6,927 bases of DNA from an uncultured Eubacteriales bacterium (GTDB lineage: Bacteria > Bacillota > Clostridia > Oscillospirales > CAG-272), in assembly GCA_900555785.1 (NCBI GenBank), contig USMO01000087.1, forward strand, positions 1 through 6,927, given 5' to 3'. The position numbers and the translations under genes are program-made. The notes under the pieces are model-generated. The model searched no databases, was not told the DNA's origin, and saw only the letters and a program-made list of their open reading frames with translations. The stretch's first letter is position 1. Every line of letters starts with the position of its first letter. Positions 5,450-6,927 of the stretch are shown here, one piece after another.

Positions 5450-5672
5450 AGACCTTGAGGCTCTGCCTCAAACTCCGCTTAAAATCTTCTTAAAAGAAGG
5501 TTTTAAGAATTCGAAGAATTTTCCTGAGAAGGGCGTCCCCCAACTTCGGATGCGGTTCGGTTTTCCGAAACCGATAAAAGGGGGACGCCCTTCTCAGGAA
5601 AGTTCTTTGGATTCCTAAACCTTTCTTTCAAGAAAGGTTTAGGCAGGGTTTGGGGCGGCGCCCCAAGGTCTT
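5449..5672. repeat. Nested palindromic repeat B, directly after metK (224 bp)
   Basis: Arm 5449-5541 and the reverse complement of 5580-5672 are both 93 bases and align without gaps at 76 of 93 positions, around a 38-nt loop. The innermost 22 bp (5520-5541 with 5580-5601) are perfect. Each arm folds on its own into two hairpins: TTGAGGC-TCT-GCCTCAA (5455-5471) and a 13-bp stem 5478-5490/5495-5507 on the left; a 13-bp stem 5614-5626/5631-5643 and TTGGGGC-GGC-GCCCCAA (5650-5666) on the right. The loop has a further hairpin CGGTT/AACCG near 5553-5573. There is no protein; it is non-autonomous MITE- or REP-like in form. As RNA it would be an RNase III-type long stem or several small hairpins. Confidence 0.92.
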
Positions 5673-5700
5673 ATTCTCATCTCAACCGGGAGGAAAACGT

Positions 5701-6927
5701 ATGGCACAGACGAATACCGATGATGCAGGAATTTTGCGGCTGACGGGGAGCATCGAGCACGTCATATACGCGAACGAAGAAAACGGATATGCCATATGCG
5801 ACCTTGGTACGGAGGCCGGAGACCTGATCACGCTGACGGGGACCATGCCGTACATCGGGGAGGGAGACAGCGTAACCGTTTACGGGAAGTGGATCCACAA
5901 TCCGAAATACGGCAGACAGTTCCGCGTGGAATCCTGCGAACGGCAGCTGCCGGCAGACGCGGCATCCATGCTGCGCTACCTTGCGTCCGGCGCGGTAAAG
6001 GGCATTGGTCCCAAGACCGCACAGCGCATTGTGGAGGCGTTCGGAGACGATACCTTTGACGTCATCGAGAATCACCCCGCATGGCTGGCGTCCATTCCCG
6101 GCATCTCGCAGAAGAAAGCGCAGGCAATCGGCGAGGATTTTGCCGAAAAGGCGGGCATCCGGAGCGCGATGATGTTCTTCCGCGACTACTTCGGCGCGGC
6201 GGCAACCGTCCGCATCTATAAGCGGTTCGGCGGCAACGCCGTGGAAATGGCAAAGCGGAACCCTTACGTCCTTTGCGATGAAATCGAGGGCATCGGATTT
6301 GAGCGGGCCGATCGCATGGCGCAAAGCCTGGGTCTGGCGGCAGACTCCGAGGACCGCATCTGCAGCGGTATCTGCTATCTGCTGGCATCCAACGCGCAGG
6401 CGAACGGGCATGTCTGCCTGCCGCGCGAGAAGACAGAGGCGGGGGCAGCCAAGCTGCTGGGCGTGGACGCAACCGCCGTGTGCGCGGCGGTCAACGCCCT
6501 CTTGAAGCAGAACCGAATCACCGCAGAGCATTTCGGCGGCGTGGAGTACCTTTACGACCGCAAGCAATGCGAAACCGAAAAGCTGATTGCGACCAAACTA
6601 CTGCTCCTCGATCGCGTCTGCCCGGCAATGGAGACCTCCAACATTGGGGCGTTTATCGAGCGCGAGGAGGCAGAAACCGGCGTGCGCTACGCCGAACTGC
6701 AGCGGAAAGCGATTGCGGACGCGCTGGAGAACGGCGTCATGCTGCTCACGGGCGGTCCCGGAACCGGTAAGACAACGGTCGTGCGCGCGCTGCTGCACAT
6801 CTTTTCCAGCATGGGGCTGAAGATTGCCCTTGCGGCACCGACCGGTCGCGCGGCAAAGCGGCTGTCGGAATCCACCGCCTGCGAGGCGCGCACGCTGCAC
6901 CGGCTGCTGGAATACGGCGGCGAGGAG
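5701..6927 (+). CDS. recD2: RecD2-type ATP-dependent DNA helicase, N-terminal part
   Basis: The frame is open from ATG 5701 to the window edge, giving 409 residues of a family that usually reaches about 720-800. RecD2 is a 5'-3' superfamily 1B helicase of bacteria that mostly lack RecBCD, implicated in DNA repair and replication-fork maintenance. The N-terminal extension typical of RecD2 is present: an OB-like region (about 10-85), then helix-hairpin-helix motifs at GIGPKTAQRI (101-110), IPGISQKKAQAI (132-143) and GIGFERADRMA (197-207). The motor follows, with a Q-like ELQRKAI (332-338), Walker A GGPGTGKTT (351-359), motif Ia APTGRAAKRL (379-388) and TLHRLLEYG. The Walker B and later motifs lie beyond the window. 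GGGAGG is seven bases before the start. There is no room for a promoter between repeat B (ending 5672) and the ribosome site, so it is probably transcribed from metK or from further upstream. Confidence 0.95.
   Translation, partial: MAQTNTDDAGILRLTGSIEHVIYANEENGYAICDLGTEAGDLITLTGTMPYIGEGDSVTVYGKWIHNPKYGRQFRVESCERQLPADAASMLRYLASGAVKGIGPKTAQRIVEAFGDDTFDVIENHPAWLASIPGISQKKAQAIGEDFAEKAGIRSAMMFFRDYFGAAATVRIYKRFGGNAVEMAKRNPYVLCDEIEGIGFERADRMAQSLGLAADSEDRICSGICYLLASNAQANGHVCLPREKTEAGAAKLLGVDATAVCAAVNALLKQNRITAEHFGGVEYLYDRKQCETEKLIATKLLLLDRVCPAMETSNIGAFIEREEAETGVRYAELQRKAIADALENGVMLLTGGPGTGKTTVVRALLHIFSSMGLKIALAAPTGRAAKRLSESTACEARTLHRLLEYGGEE

Noticed and set aside
3522..5672. CRISPR array or IS element
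   Set aside because: Repeats A and B are 1.7 kb apart with metK between, lack regular short spacers, and contain no transposase frame.
5677..6567. Minus-strand open frame of 296 codons opposite recD2
   Set aside because: Antisense shadow; the plus strand carries HhH, Walker A and other RecD2 motifs in a continuous frame.

Overview
The window carries five protein-coding genes in a GC-rich genome (roughly 55-60 % by eye). Two genes lie on the minus strand and three on the plus strand, with a divergent gap near 2309-2442. A SAM riboswitch in front of metK, an archaeal-type aspartate-semialdehyde dehydrogenase, strong AGGAGG-type ribosome sites, a RecD2-type helicase and abundant intergenic palindromes together suggest a Gram-positive anaerobe of the Clostridia, probably near the Oscillospiraceae/Ruminococcaceae. 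That placement is inference from gene content, not from a search.

Layout. 1-201: no gene; the inner end of a palindromic repeat (D) and a nested hairpin. 202-954 (-): glycerophosphodiester phosphodiesterase, preceded at 998-1026 by an exact-consensus promoter that sits inside a perfect hairpin. 1089-1180: half repeat C, which supplies the last codons of the next gene. 1151-2308 (-): THUMP-domain RNA guanine methyltransferase of the RlmL/YpsC family. 2443-3522 (+): asd. 3522-3740: repeat A. 3741-4047: gene-free, with further hairpins. 4048-4264: strong promoter, SAM riboswitch, terminator and leader of metK. 4265-5449 (+): metK. 5449-5672: repeat B. 5701-end (+): recD2, cut by the window edge after 409 codons.

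The genes share a loose methionine/SAM theme. Asd makes the aspartate semialdehyde that feeds lysine, threonine and methionine synthesis, MetK turns methionine into SAM under SAM-riboswitch control, and the RNA methyltransferase uses SAM. The phosphodiesterase and RecD2 look like housekeeping neighbours.

The most unusual feature is a family of large nested palindromes. B is a 224-bp element with 93-bp arms that match at 76 of 93 positions around a 38-nt loop. Each arm itself contains two small hairpins whose stems stay paired although their sequences differ between arms. A has the same plan but a different inner core, which is a perfect 26-bp palindrome. Half copies C and D share an extra tail. 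A, B and C all begin with AAGACCTTG at or inside the 3' end of a gene: A and B overlap the stop codons of asd and metK, and C reads through into the methyltransferase C-terminus. This looks like an uncharacterised stop-codon-associated MITE/REP-like element and is the best candidate for something undescribed here. The second point of interest is the compact SAM aptamer, which seems to lack the usual P4 hairpin.
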